A program made the translations under genes and the position numbers. A model generated the notes under the pieces. It was given only the letters and a program-made list of their open reading frames with translations, made no database searches and was not told the DNA's origin. From CAVRXQ01 sp963838845 (GTDB taxonomy: Bacteria; Actinomycetota; Acidimicrobiia; Acidimicrobiales; Bog-793), in the NCBI GenBank assembly GCA_963838845.1, contig CAWISR010000003.1:186001-250000 (forward strand): a stretch of 64,000 bases of DNA, given 5' to 3'. Below, in pieces: positions 10,128-19,029 of this stretch. Each line of letters begins with the position of its first letter. Position 1 is the stretch's first letter.

Positions 10128-10949
10128 GTGAGTGCCGTCGCAGACGAATTCGCTCCGGCGCTCGAGCGTCTGGAATTGGAAGTCGCACGGCACGGGCGCG
10201 TCGTCGTCGCGTTCTCGGGTGGGGCAGACTCAGCTCTCCTCGCGTACGTCGCGAACCGCGCTCTCGGGTCGGATCGGGTGCTCTGCGTCACGGCATCGTC
10301 GCCATCGCTACCGAGAGAAGAGCTCGCGCACACCCGCGCGCTGGCGAGGGAGTGGTCCTTGCGGCACCTCGTCGTTGAAACGCGCGAACTCGATGACCAC
10401 GCCTACGTTCGCAACGAACCCGATCGCTGCTACCACTGCAAACGCGAACTCATGGACGCGTTGGAAGCTCCGGCGCAAAACGAATCGGCGGTCGTAGCGT
10501 TAGGAGTGAACGTCGACGACCTTTCGGAGATACGGCCGGGGCAACGCGCCGCTCGCGAGCGCGGCGCGGTCTTCCCCCTTGTCGACGCCGGATTCACAAA
10601 GGCGGAGGTGCGCGACCTTTCTCATCAGATGGGTTTGCGGACGTGGGACAAACCTGCCGCCGCGTGCCTCGCATCCCGAGTCCCTCACGGCACTCCCGTA
10701 ACGATCGCGACGCTGGCGCGCGTCGAGGCCGCTGAGGCGGCGCTGCACGCGCTGGGATTCTCGCAGCTGCGGGTGCGCCACTACGGCGACAGCGCCCGCA
10801 TTGAACTCGAACTCGGCGAACTCGGCGTCGCGATCGAACGGAGGACAGAGGTGGTCGCGGCGGTCCGAAGCGCTGGGTACCGCTACGTCACGTTGGATCT
10901 CGAAGGCTTTCGCTCTGGCAATCTCGCTCGCGCCCCGTGCGACGAATAA
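10128..10949 (+). CDS. larE: LarE-like ATP-dependent sulfur transferase
   Basis: Predicted 273-residue PP-loop protein of the LarE family. LarE adenylates a pyridinium dicarboxylate precursor and donates sulfur to it on the way to the nickel-pincer cofactor. The ATP-binding loop is VAFSGGADSALL. RCYHCKREL provides a CxxC pair and PAAACLASR the conserved cysteine at the sacrificial-sulfur position. Three cysteines suggest the 4Fe-4S-cluster class rather than the single-cysteine Lactobacillus type; this is inference. RYVTLDLEGFRSG is the conserved C-terminal motif. GTG 10128 gives a family-like length; ATG 10086 would overlap hemQ by 41 bases. No larB or larC is seen, so the in vivo substrate is open. 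Confidence 0.85.
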   Translation: MSAVADEFAPALERLELEVARHGRVVVAFSGGADSALLAYVANRALGSDRVLCVTASSPSLPREELAHTRALAREWSLRHLVVETRELDDHAYVRNEPDRCYHCKRELMDALEAPAQNESAVVALGVNVDDLSEIRPGQRAARERGAVFPLVDAGFTKAEVRDLSHQMGLRTWDKPAAACLASRVPHGTPVTIATLARVEAAEAALHALGFSQLRVRHYGDSARIELELGELGVAIERRTEVVAAVRSAGYRYVTLDLEGFRSGNLARAPCDE

Positions 10950-10972
10950 CCCGCTCTCCACCGGCCCCTTAT

Positions 10973-11416
10973 TCAGCCGAGCAGTTTCTTGCGGTACACG
11001 TTCGTGTCGCGTCGCTCGAACCCGAGCTTTTCGTACAGCCGATTCGCCTCGAGCCTTGACGGGCGGGAGGTCAGGTCGACCGTGCGACATCCGACGCGCC
11101 CGGCCCTCCGAATCGCCTCCTCGATGAGAACCGTCGCCACTCCGCGGCCACGCGCTTCGGGCTCCACGACGACGTCTTCGATCCAGGCGCGCATCCCGGT
11201 GAGCAACGGGAACACCACCAAGGTGAGGGTGCCGACCATCCGACCGTCGACGCGGGCACCGAGCAAGGTGATTGGAGAGGAGCGGGCGAGCGACGCGAGT
11301 TCGTTCGAATCGGGCGGTTTGGCGCTCGAGAGGTACGCGAGCAGGTCGCTCAGCGCCGCGTGAACTTCGGCGGTCGGCTCCGTGATCTCCTCGACGACGA
11401 CACCCGTCGGCGACAT
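10973..11416 (-). CDS. GNAT family N-acetyltransferase
   Basis: Predicted 147-residue acetyltransferase of the GNAT superfamily. Motif A, the acetyl-CoA pyrophosphate loop, is seen as VVEPEARGRGVATVLIEEAI around residues 85-105, preceded by the beta strand MRAWIEDV and followed by the motif B region with EANRLYEKLGFERRDTNVY. The substrate is not predictable. ATG 11416 is chosen; a longer reading to 11542 would translate the antisense of a simple repeat and is unlikely. It is divergent from the PAC2 gene with only 15 bases between the starts, so both share a very compact promoter or are leaderless. Confidence 0.88.
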   Translation of the reverse strand: MSPTGVVVEEITEPTAEVHAALSDLLAYLSSAKPPDSNELASLARSSPITLLGARVDGRMVGTLTLVVFPLLTGMRAWIEDVVVEPEARGRGVATVLIEEAIRRAGRVGCRTVDLTSRPSRLEANRLYEKLGFERRDTNVYRKKLLG

Positions 11417-11431
11417 AGGCCGAGCGTACCC

Positions 11432-12409
11432 ATGCCGAGGGACGACCCCGAATCTGCCGCCTTCGCCGATAGGCTCGGATGGGACGAAGGAGATCGCTTG
11501 CGCTTCGACGGCGACAACAACGACAACAACGACAACCTCCATCCCTTCCGCTTCCGGTCACTCCCGCGCCGCGACCGCTCGCTCTCACTCCGGGAACAGT
11601 TCAGAATCGAACGCCCGGTGCTCATCGGCGCCTTCGAGGGCTGGAACGACGCCGGTGAGGCGGCCTCGTCGGCGCTTGACCGTCTCGCGCGCGCCTGGAA
11701 GGCGACGGCGTTTTGCGACATCGACCCCGAAGACTTCTTCGACTTCACCGAGGTTCGCCCTGAGGTCAACGTCGTCGACGGTGAAGTTCGCTCGATCACC
11801 TGGCCCTCGACGACCTTTGCGGTCGCGCCGGGCGGCGTCGACGTCGTCGTCGCGAGCGGACCGGAGCCCCAGACGCATTGGAAGAGCTACTGCGAGGCCT
11901 TCGTCGAGCTCGCGCTCGAGCTCGAGGTCTCGCGCGCGATCTTCCTCGGCGCGTATCTGGGCGAAGTGACCCACCACGGGCCAGTGCCGTTGTCCGCAAC
12001 CTCAAGCGACCCAGACGCGCTCGCTTCCGCGGGGCTCGCCGCTTCCTTCTACGAAGGACCCACCGGAATTCTCGCCGTGCTGCAGGGCGCGCTCGACGAA
12101 GTCGGAATCGCGACAACGTCCATCTGGGCGAGCGTTCCGGTGTACTCCGTCACCATCGCCGCGAAGCCCGCGCTCGCCCTGGCCGAGACCGCGGCCCGAA
12201 TCTCCGGACGCCCGGCGGATCTGGCCGGGCTCGCCCGTCGCGCGGTCGAGTACGAACAGCTGCTCGATGACGTCGTCGCGAACGACGAAAACGTGGCGAG
12301 CTTTGTCCAGCGCGTCGAAATGGCAGACGAGTCCCCAGCCCCGGAGATTTCGCCGGAGCGCCTCACCGAAGAGATCGAGCGCTACCTGCGTGATCGGCCG
12401 GGGAGCTGA
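11432..12409 (+). CDS. PAC2 family protein
   Basis: Predicted 325-residue PAC2 family protein. The family is named after a eukaryotic proteasome assembly chaperone; the actinobacterial members often occur near proteasome or cobalamin genes and have no settled role. The domain starts at about residue 55 with RPVLIGAFEGWNDAGEAASS, continues through AIFLGAYLGEVTHHGPVPLS, and has an acidic C-terminal tail. The N-terminal 50 residues are hydrophilic and include a DNNDNNDN tract encoded by a short tandem repeat, so ATG 11432 may be too far upstream; in-frame TTG codons closer to the domain are possible starts. The small gene at 12438 follows in the same direction. Confidence 0.85.
   Translation: MPRDDPESAAFADRLGWDEGDRLRFDGDNNDNNDNLHPFRFRSLPRRDRSLSLREQFRIERPVLIGAFEGWNDAGEAASSALDRLARAWKATAFCDIDPEDFFDFTEVRPEVNVVDGEVRSITWPSTTFAVAPGGVDVVVASGPEPQTHWKSYCEAFVELALELEVSRAIFLGAYLGEVTHHGPVPLSATSSDPDALASAGLAASFYEGPTGILAVLQGALDEVGIATTSIWASVPVYSVTIAAKPALALAETAARISGRPADLAGLARRAVEYEQLLDDVVANDENVASFVQRVEMADESPAPEISPERLTEEIERYLRDRPGS
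11513..11536 (+). repeat. GACAACAAC tandem repeat inside the PAC2 gene
   Basis: Two and two-thirds copies of the nonamer GACAACAAC encode alternating Asp-Asn-Asn in the disordered N-terminal linker. The unit keeps the reading frame, so copy-number change would only alter linker length. Confidence 0.9.
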
Positions 12410-12437
12410 ATCCCACCCTCGTCAGAGGACGAAACGG

Positions 12438-12635
12438 ATGGCTATACGCGACGACTGCCGTCACTACGTGATGCAGACGGTGCGGTCGAACGAACGGATC
12501 GAGCGCTGCCGGCTGGGGGCGAACCTCCAGATGCCCTTTGCCTGCCCTGACGGCTGCGTCTTCTACGAGGCCCGGCGGACTTCGTCCGCGGGATGGAAGG
12601 TCGATCGACCCGAGGAGGATTCCCCGGGCGGGTGA
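12438..12635 (+). CDS. Small four-cysteine protein, unknown function
   Basis: Predicted 65-residue protein that begins at ATG 12438 after AGAGGA. It contains four cysteines: one in DDCRHYV, one in ERCRLG, and the pair in ACPDGCVFYE, a CxxxC spacing with an aromatic residue after it. Together with the histidine near the first cysteine this looks like a small zinc or iron-sulfur binding fold, which is inference. I do not recognise a characterised homologue. It lies 28 bases after the PAC2 gene in the same direction and probably shares its transcript. Codon use is like the neighbours. Confidence 0.7.
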   Translation: MAIRDDCRHYVMQTVRSNERIERCRLGANLQMPFACPDGCVFYEARRTSSAGWKVDRPEEDSPGG

Positions 12636-12652
12636 TTCTCGGGAGGCCGACA

Positions 12653-12670
12653 GTTAGCAAAACTAATTAG
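12653..12670 (+). promoter_or_regulatory. AT-rich inverted repeat upstream of the MFS gene
   Basis: TTAG (12654-12657) and CTAA (12663-12666) flank a five-base spacer and overlap the 8-bp palindrome CTAATTAG (12663-12670). The site is 20-35 bases before the GTG of the exporter and is markedly AT-rich for this genome. It could be promoter or operator sequence, but no regulator gene is adjacent. Confidence 0.3.
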
Positions 12671-12688
12671 AACCGATAAGCTCCTCCC

Positions 12689-14452
12689 GTGCTCTCTGCA
12701 CCTCCCGCCGCCAGGCCCGGTACGTCGACCGACCGCTACAAGTGGGTCGCCCTGTTCAACTGCACGCTCGGCACGCTGATGGCGACCCTCGACTCGTCGA
12801 TCGTGCTAATCGCGATGCCGGACATCTTCCGCGGCATCCACCTCGACCCCCTCGACCCCGGCAACACCTCGTACCTCTTGTGGATGATCCTCGGCTTCCT
12901 CATCGTCACGAGCGTCCTCGTCGTGAATTTCGGGCGGCTCGGCGATCTCTACGGCCGGGTTCGGCTCTACAACCTCGGCTTCGTCGTTTACACCACCTTC
13001 TCGCTGTTCCTCGCGATCACTTGGATGTCGGGCACCGCGGCCGCGCTGTGGCTCGTCGTGATGCGGGTCTTCCAAGGCGTCGGCGCGGCATTGCTCATCG
13101 CGCAGTCGCCGGCGATCCTCACCGACGCCTTCCCCGAAGACCAGCGAGGCCTCGCGCTCGGGATCCAGAACATCGCCGGCATCGCCGGGGTCTTCATCGG
13201 ACTCGTCTTGGGCGGGCTGCTCGCACCCATCGACTGGCGACTGATCTTTTTCATCTCGGTCCCCGTCGGGATCCTCGGCACGGTGTGGGCGTACCTGAAG
13301 CTCGAAGAGCGCAGCGTCCGTCGTCGGGCGCCGATCGACTGGGTTGGAAACCTCACCTTCGCCGTGGGACTCGTGTTGTTGATGATCGGGATCACCTACG
13401 GCATCGAGCCGTCCGGACGCTCGACGACCGGCTGGACGAGCATCCCCGTGCTCCTCGAACTTTCCGCCGGCATCGCTTTTTTGATCGCGTTCGTCGTCAT
13501 CGAGAACTTCGTGGAACAGCCGATGTTCCGCCTGGCGCTGTTCCGTATCCGTGCCTTCACCGCGGGCACGTTCTCGACGCTGCTCGCCGGGGTGGCGCGG
13601 GGCGGCTTGATGTTCATCCTGATCATCTGGCTGCAAGGGATCTGGCTCCCCGAGCACGGGTACTCGTTTTCGCAGACACCTCTGTGGGCGGGGATCTACA
13701 TGCTGCCGTTGACCGGCGGATTCTTGATCTCGGGGCCGTTGTCTGGGGCGCTCTCCGACCGCTTCGGCGCGCGGCCGTTCGCAACCGGCGGCATGATCCT
13801 TTCGGCGGCGACCTACGTCTTGTTGATGTTCCTGCCGGTCAACTTCTCCTATCCCGTCTTCGCCGCGCTGTTGTTCATGAACGGCATCGCGATGGGGACG
13901 TTCGCATCACCGAATCGCGCCGGCGTGATGAACAGCCTGCCGCCGCAACACCGCGGCGCTGGCGGTGGGATGAACTCGACGTTCCAGAACGCCGCGCAGG
14001 TGCTTTCGATCGGCATTTTCTTCACTCTGCTCATCGTCGGGCTGGCGGCAAGCTTGCCCGCCTCGCTGAGTCACGGGTTGGTCTCCGCCGGCGTCCCGCA
14101 CTCGCAGGCCGAGCGTCTCGCGCACCTGCCGGCGGTCTCGGTGCTGTTCGCGGCGTTCTTGGGGATCAACCCGCTCACCCACCTGCTCGGCGCGGGCACG
14201 ATCGCGCACCTCCCGAACGCGTCGGTGCTCACGTCGCGATCCTTCTTCCCGTCGTTGATCGCGACGCCGTTCAAGAGCGGGCTGCGCGAGGCCTTCATTT
14301 TCTCGGCGATCGTCTGTCTCGTCGCCGCCTGGGCGTCCTGGTTGCGCGGCGGCCGACACGTCTTTGTCGACGAGAGCAAGCACACCCACGCACACGAGGG
14401 GAGCGACCAAGCCGCCTTGGAGGTCGGTCAACCGGTAGAAGTGGGGGCGTAG
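12689..14452 (+). CDS. MFS transporter, DHA2 (EmrB/QacA) family
   Basis: Predicted 587-residue, 14-helix drug:proton antiporter-type exporter. The DHA2 hallmark MATLDSSIVLIAMP is in helix 1, loop 2-3 has FGRLGDLYGRVRLYNLG (motif A), and helix 5 has the motif C-like IAGVFIGLVLGGLLAPIDWRLIFF. A long extracytoplasmic stretch between the last helices and a His-rich C-terminal tail (KHTHAHEG) are unusual additions for the family. The start is GTG 12689. No regulator is adjacent, and the substrate is unknown. Citrate synthase lies 90 bases downstream in the same direction but has its own strong ribosome-binding site. Confidence 0.92.
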   Translation: MLSAPPAARPGTSTDRYKWVALFNCTLGTLMATLDSSIVLIAMPDIFRGIHLDPLDPGNTSYLLWMILGFLIVTSVLVVNFGRLGDLYGRVRLYNLGFVVYTTFSLFLAITWMSGTAAALWLVVMRVFQGVGAALLIAQSPAILTDAFPEDQRGLALGIQNIAGIAGVFIGLVLGGLLAPIDWRLIFFISVPVGILGTVWAYLKLEERSVRRRAPIDWVGNLTFAVGLVLLMIGITYGIEPSGRSTTGWTSIPVLLELSAGIAFLIAFVVIENFVEQPMFRLALFRIRAFTAGTFSTLLAGVARGGLMFILIIWLQGIWLPEHGYSFSQTPLWAGIYMLPLTGGFLISGPLSGALSDRFGARPFATGGMILSAATYVLLMFLPVNFSYPVFAALLFMNGIAMGTFASPNRAGVMNSLPPQHRGAGGGMNSTFQNAAQVLSIGIFFTLLIVGLAASLPASLSHGLVSAGVPHSQAERLAHLPAVSVLFAAFLGINPLTHLLGAGTIAHLPNASVLTSRSFFPSLIATPFKSGLREAFIFSAIVCLVAAWASWLRGGRHVFVDESKHTHAHEGSDQAALEVGQPVEVGA

Positions 14453-14542
14453 CACTCGCGCTGGCGTGACGACTGTCCGACGTCCGAAGGTCGGTCGTAG
14501 GCTGGCTCGGAGGGGGAGAGCTCGACGGCGAAGGAGCACGGA

Positions 14543-15814
14543 GTGGCTGATTCGGTCACCCTTACGGACAACCGGAGCGGTGAGTCGGTCGAAATCCCGA
14601 TCATCGACGGCGGGATCGCCTCGTCCGAGTTCTCGAAGCTGCTCCCGGGGATCTGGTTCTACGACCCGGGGTTCTCCGCAACCGCCGAATGCGAGAGCGG
14701 CATCACCTACATCGACGGTGACGCGGGCATCCTCGAATATCGGGGCTACCCGATCGAGCAGCTCGCCAAGGACTCGACGTTCCTCGAGGTCGCCTATCTG
14801 CTCTTGAACGGCGAGCTTCCGACCGGCGGGGAGATGACCCGCTGGGTCGATGAGATCACCCACCACACCTTCATCCACGAGAACATGCGCAAGCGCTTCT
14901 TGGAGGGCTTCCACTACGACGCCCATCCGATGGGGATGCTCGTCTCCGCCGTCGCGGCGCTCTCGACCTTCTACCCCGAGGCGAAGATGATCTTCGACGC
15001 CGACAACCGCCACATGCAGATCGTGCGGCTGATCGCGAAGATGCCAACGCTCGCTGCGGCGGCGTATCGCTTCTCGCTCGGGCAGCCGTTCGTCTATCCC
15101 GACAACGACCTCAGCTTCCCCGAGAACTTCCTTTCGATGATGTGGAAGATCGGTGGGCCGACCTATCGGCCACACCCCGTCCTCGCCCGAGCGATGGAGA
15201 TCCTGTTCATCTTGCACGCCGATCACGAACAGAACTGTTCAACGACAGCGATGCGCACGGTCGGTTCCTCCCACGCCGATCCGTTCTGCGCGTGCGCCGC
15301 GGCCTGCGCGGCGTTGTACGGACCGCGCCACGGAGGCGCGAACGAGGCCGTCGTCCGCATGCTCACCGAGATCGGCGAGGTGGACAACGTCGAGCCGTTC
15401 GTGCGTTCGGTGAAGGAAGGCCACGGGCGGCTGCAGGGGTTCGGGCACCGCGTCTACAAGAACTACGACCCGCGGGCAAAGATCGTCCAGAAAACCGCCT
15501 ACGACGTCTTCGAAGTGACTGGGAAGAACCCGTTGCTCGACATCGCGCTGAAGCTCGAAGAGGTCGCGCTCGCCGACGACTACTTCATCTCGCGCAAGCT
15601 CTACCCGAATGTCGACTTCTATTCCGGTCTCATCTACCAGGCGATGGGCTTTCCACTCGAGATGTTCACCGTCCTGTTCGCGATCCCGCGCACGGCAGGC
15701 TGGCTCGCGCACTGGAACGAGATGCTGAACGCGGACGAAAAGATCGTGCGACCGCGTCAGCTGTACATCGGCAGCCCGCGACGCGACTACGTGCCGAGAG
15801 AAAAGCGCATCTGA
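14543..15814 (+). CDS. gltA: Citrate synthase
   Basis: Predicted 423-residue type II (hexameric) citrate synthase that condenses oxaloacetate and acetyl-CoA at the entry of the TCA cycle. Catalytic residues lie in LHADHEQNCSTTAMR, FGHRVYKNYDPR and NVDFYSGLIYQAMG (His, His, Asp). The N-terminal part has ITYIDGDAGILEYRGYPIE, typical of long bacterial GltA. The start is GTG 14543, preceded by AAGGAG at ideal distance. With acnA at 1.5 kb the window contains two successive TCA enzymes, but they are not in one operon. Confidence 0.97.
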   Translation: MADSVTLTDNRSGESVEIPIIDGGIASSEFSKLLPGIWFYDPGFSATAECESGITYIDGDAGILEYRGYPIEQLAKDSTFLEVAYLLLNGELPTGGEMTRWVDEITHHTFIHENMRKRFLEGFHYDAHPMGMLVSAVAALSTFYPEAKMIFDADNRHMQIVRLIAKMPTLAAAAYRFSLGQPFVYPDNDLSFPENFLSMMWKIGGPTYRPHPVLARAMEILFILHADHEQNCSTTAMRTVGSSHADPFCACAAACAALYGPRHGGANEAVVRMLTEIGEVDNVEPFVRSVKEGHGRLQGFGHRVYKNYDPRAKIVQKTAYDVFEVTGKNPLLDIALKLEEVALADDYFISRKLYPNVDFYSGLIYQAMGFPLEMFTVLFAIPRTAGWLAHWNEMLNADEKIVRPRQLYIGSPRRDYVPREKRI

Positions 15815-15892
15815 CGCTTCCGAGCACTCGCGGCGAGCTTCACTCCCGGCGAGCCGTCTGCTCCAAAAAGACCAACCACCTATCGTTGCGGC

Positions 15893-16903
15893 GTGGCAGC
15901 GGCTAACGCCCGAGTCGTCGAGGCGACCGGTCACGCCATCGAGATCTCGAGTCCCGACAAGGTCTATTTCCCCGAGCTCGACGCCACGAAGTTCGAGCTC
16001 GTCTCCTATTACCTCGAGGTCGCCACCGCACTGTTGAACACGGCTCAGGGCCGTCCCGCACTGCTCGAGCGCTTCCCTGACGGCGCCGGCGGGAAATCCT
16101 TTTTCCAAAAGCGGGTCCCCTCCGGTGCCCCGGACTGGCTCGAAACCACTGTCGTCAACACCCCGAACGGCACGTTGTCGAACGCGCTCGTTGTCGCGGA
16201 CATCGCGCACGTCCTGTGGGCCGTCAACCTCGGCTGCCTCGGCTTGCACCTCTGGCCGTATAAAGCCGACGACCCGGCGCACGCGGACGAACTGCGCATC
16301 GATCTCGACCCTCAGCCCGGCGTCTCGTTCGACGACGTCCGCCTCGCCGCCCGTCGCGTCCGCGAGCTGCTCGGCGAGCTCGGCGTCACCGGACACCCGA
16401 AGACGACGGGAAGCCGGGGTCTCCACGTTTACGTCCGGCTTGAACCGCGCTGGGACAGCTTCGAGGTGCGGGCAGCGGCGGTGGCGCTCGCACGCGAGCT
16501 CGAGCGCCGCCATCCCAACGAGATCACGGCCAACTGGTGGAAAGAAGAGCGCGGACAGCGGGTCTTTGTTGATTTCAACCAGAACGCGCCGCATAAGACC
16601 GTCTTCGGCGCGTGGTTCGCCCGACCCCGAGTCGGCGGCCAGGTCTCGACGCCGATCAGCTGGGACGAGGTTGACACCGTCGAGCCGGACGCGCTGACGA
16701 TCCGGACGGTGCCCAAACTCCTCGCGATGCGGGGAGACCCGTGGGCGCAGATCGCCGATCATCCCCAGTCCCTCCAACCGCTCTTGGACCTCGCCTCCCG
16801 CGACAGGGCAAACGGGTTGCACGACGCGCCCTGGCCCCCGCAGTACCCGAAGCAACCGGACGAGCCGGCGCGCGTCGCGCCGAGCAGAGCGCGGCGCTCC
16901 TGA
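15893..16903 (+). CDS. LigD-type DNA primase-polymerase domain protein
   Basis: Predicted 336-residue stand-alone archaeo-eukaryotic primase-type polymerase, the domain that in LigD fills gaps during end joining. The first catalytic motif is ELRIDLDPQPG with the DxD metal ligands, followed by TTGSRGLHVYVRL (substrate-binding His) and RVFVDFNQN with the third Asp. There is no ligase or phosphoesterase domain in the same protein. In mycobacteria a similar polymerase (PolD2/Prim-PolC) is encoded beside LigC and acts with it in gap repair; the ligC homologue is 1 kb downstream here. The start is GTG 15893. A PHP-domain gene begins two bases after its stop. Confidence 0.92.
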   Translation: MAAANARVVEATGHAIEISSPDKVYFPELDATKFELVSYYLEVATALLNTAQGRPALLERFPDGAGGKSFFQKRVPSGAPDWLETTVVNTPNGTLSNALVVADIAHVLWAVNLGCLGLHLWPYKADDPAHADELRIDLDPQPGVSFDDVRLAARRVRELLGELGVTGHPKTTGSRGLHVYVRLEPRWDSFEVRAAAVALARELERRHPNEITANWWKEERGQRVFVDFNQNAPHKTVFGAWFARPRVGGQVSTPISWDEVDTVEPDALTIRTVPKLLAMRGDPWAQIADHPQSLQPLLDLASRDRANGLHDAPWPPQYPKQPDEPARVAPSRARRS

Positions 16904-16905
16904 GG

Positions 16906-17919
16906 GTGGATCCGCGAGCCGCGCTCCGCCGCATCGCGTACCTGCTCGAACGTGATGGCGCTGAGACCTACAAGGTGCGGGCGTTTCGTACCGCGGCGGC
17001 AGCCATCGACGCGATCCCGCTCGCCGAGCTCGAGAAAATGTCCCTGCGCCAGCTCGTCGAGATCCCCCGCGTCGGACAGACGAGCGCCAAGGTCATCGCC
17101 ACGGCCCTTGCCGGTCGGACGCCGGAATACCTCGAGCAGATCGAATCACGACCGCTGCCCGCGATCTCGGCCGCCGCTCGGACGTTGCGCGCTCGCCTGC
17201 AGGGCGACTGTCACAGCCATTCCGACTGGTCCGACGGAGGCACCCCGATCCGGGAGATGGCTGAGACCGCAAGGGATCTCGGGCATTCGTACTGGGCGCT
17301 CACCGACCACAGCCCTCGCTTGACGATCGCCCACGGGCTGAGCGCGGCGCGGCTGCGCGACCAGCTCGATCTCGTCGCCGAGCTGAACGTCGAGCTCGCG
17401 CCGTTCCGGATCCTCACTGGTATCGAAGTCGACATCTTGGAGGACGGCTCGCTCGACCAAACTGAGGAGCTCCTCGCCGAACTCGACGTCGTCGTCGCGA
17501 GCGTCCATTCGAAGCTGCGCATGGAGAGCGCGCCGATGACCAAGCGCATGCTCGCCGCGATCGCGAACCCGCACGCGGACGTCCTCGGGCACTGCACCGG
17601 TCGGCTCATCGAAGGACGCGTCCGCCCGCCCTCGAGCTTCGATGCCGACGCGGTCTTCACCGCGTGCGCGGCGACGGGTACCGCCGTCGAGATCAACTCG
17701 CGGCCCGAGCGGCTCGACCCTCCTGTGGAGCTGCTTGAACTGGCGCTTTCGCTCGGCTGTGACTTCGTCGTCGACACCGATGCCCACGCGCCAGGGCAGC
17801 TCGAATGGCAATGGCGCGGGTGCGAACAAGCTGCCAAGGCGGGCGTCCCGGCGAACCGGATCGTGAACACCCGGCCGATGGATGCGCTGCTTGCCTGGAC
17901 GGCGGGTCACGCCGCGTGA
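16906..17919 (+). CDS. HhH-PHP phosphoesterase (PolX C-terminal-like)
   Basis: Predicted 337-residue protein with an N-terminal helix-hairpin-helix region (AYLLERDGAETYKVRAFRTA to IPRVGQTSAKVIATAL) and a C-terminal PHP metallo-phosphoesterase domain. The metal-ligand set is complete: DCHSHSDWSDGG, ALTDHSPR, GIEVDILEDG, VVASVHS, GHCTGR and VDTDAHAPGQ. This is PolX-like without the polymerase fold. In PolX the PHP part has 3' end-processing and AP-site activities, so end cleaning for the upstream polymerase and downstream ligase is a reasonable inference. GTG 16906 is used, as the longer frame would overlap the polymerase gene by 163 bases. Histidinol phosphatase activity is a less likely alternative. 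Confidence 0.88.
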   Translation: MDPRAALRRIAYLLERDGAETYKVRAFRTAAAAIDAIPLAELEKMSLRQLVEIPRVGQTSAKVIATALAGRTPEYLEQIESRPLPAISAAARTLRARLQGDCHSHSDWSDGGTPIREMAETARDLGHSYWALTDHSPRLTIAHGLSAARLRDQLDLVAELNVELAPFRILTGIEVDILEDGSLDQTEELLAELDVVVASVHSKLRMESAPMTKRMLAAIANPHADVLGHCTGRLIEGRVRPPSSFDADAVFTACAATGTAVEINSRPERLDPPVELLELALSLGCDFVVDTDAHAPGQLEWQWRGCEQAAKAGVPANRIVNTRPMDALLAWTAGHAA

Positions 17920-17958
17920 CGTATCAGCCGTCATTTGCCGCTGCCTTACGCTGAGCCG

Positions 17959-19023
17959 ATGGCGCTCCCGGTGGTTCCGCCCGTGGCACCGATGCTGTCC
18001 AAGCTCTCTCGCGATCTCGTCGAAGGAGAGGGACTCTTCTACGAGCCGAAGTGGGACGGTTTCCGCTGCATCGTCTTTCGTGACGGCGACGACGTCGTTC
18101 TCGGCAGCCGCAACGAGAAACCACTCACGAGGTACTTCCCCGAGCTCGTCGCGGCGCTCAAGAAGAACATTCCCGACCGCTGCGTTCTCGACGGCGAGAT
18201 CGTGATCGCGGGGCGTGTCGGCCTCGACTTCGACGCGCTCACCCAGCGGATCCACCCCGCGGCGTCGCGGATCAAGTTGCTTTCGGAAACGACGCCCGCC
18301 TCGTTCGTCGCCTTCGACGTGCTCGCGCTCGGCGACGCCGATCTCCGGGGCGAGCCGTACGCGTCCCGGCGGGTGGCGCTCGAAAAGGCGTTGAAGCGCG
18401 CGAAACCTCCGATCCACCTGACGCCGGTGACGACGAGTCCCGAAGTCGCCCGCGATTGGTTCAATCGCTTCGAAGGCGCTGGGCTCGACGGCGTGATCGT
18501 GAAATCCCGCGAGCTTCGTTACCAACCCGACAAGCGCGTGATGTTGAAGGTGAAGCACGAGCGCAGCGCGGACTGCGTCGTCGGCGGGTTCCGCTGGCAC
18601 AAGGACGGCGGGGGTGTCGGATCGCTCCTGCTCGGCCTGTTCGACGACGCTGGACTCCTCCACCACGCGGGGGTCGCCTCCGGATTCAGCACCGCCCGAA
18701 GGAAAGAGTTCACCGAGCTGCTCGAGCCCTACCGGAAAGACGCCGACGTGGACCACGTGTGGCTGCGCGAGGGGGTACCCGACGGGCGCGTCCCTGGGGG
18801 ACCGAGCCGTTGGAATGCGGGCAAGGACCTGAGCTGGGAGCCCCTTCGGACCGAGCTCGTCGCCGAGGTCGCCTACGACCACCTCCAGGGCGACCGATTC
18901 CGGCACGCCACGACCTTCACCCGCTGGCGTCCGGACCGGACCCCCTCGTCGTGCACCTACGACCAGCTCGACACTCCGGTCCCGACCGAGCTGCGCGAGG
19001 TGTTCAGCACACCGGCGGCCTGA
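17959..19023 (+). CDS. ligC: ATP-dependent DNA ligase, LigC type
   Basis: Predicted 354-residue ATP-dependent DNA ligase. Motif I, EPKWDGFRC, contains the lysine that becomes adenylated; motif III is CVLDGEIVIA, motif IV GLDGVIVKS, and motif V VMLKVKHER. An OB-fold follows, ending with RFRHATTFTRWRPDRTP (motif VI region). The length and absence of extra domains match mycobacterial LigC (about 358 residues). ATG 17959 is used; 39 bases separate it from the PHP gene. Gene order polymerase-PHP-ligase without ku suggests a gap or excision repair unit instead of classical end joining. It is convergent with the exonuclease gene six bases away. Confidence 0.95.
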   Translation: MALPVVPPVAPMLSKLSRDLVEGEGLFYEPKWDGFRCIVFRDGDDVVLGSRNEKPLTRYFPELVAALKKNIPDRCVLDGEIVIAGRVGLDFDALTQRIHPAASRIKLLSETTPASFVAFDVLALGDADLRGEPYASRRVALEKALKRAKPPIHLTPVTTSPEVARDWFNRFEGAGLDGVIVKSRELRYQPDKRVMLKVKHERSADCVVGGFRWHKDGGGVGSLLLGLFDDAGLLHHAGVASGFSTARRKEFTELLEPYRKDADVDHVWLREGVPDGRVPGGPSRWNAGKDLSWEPLRTELVAEVAYDHLQGDRFRHATTFTRWRPDRTPSSCTYDQLDTPVPTELREVFSTPAA

Positions 19024-19029
19024 GCGCTC

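Noticed and set aside
12742..14469. A 575-codon plus-strand frame overlapping the MFS exporter
   Set aside because: Translation is Arg/His-rich without membrane helices; the exporter frame has a complete DHA2 topology.
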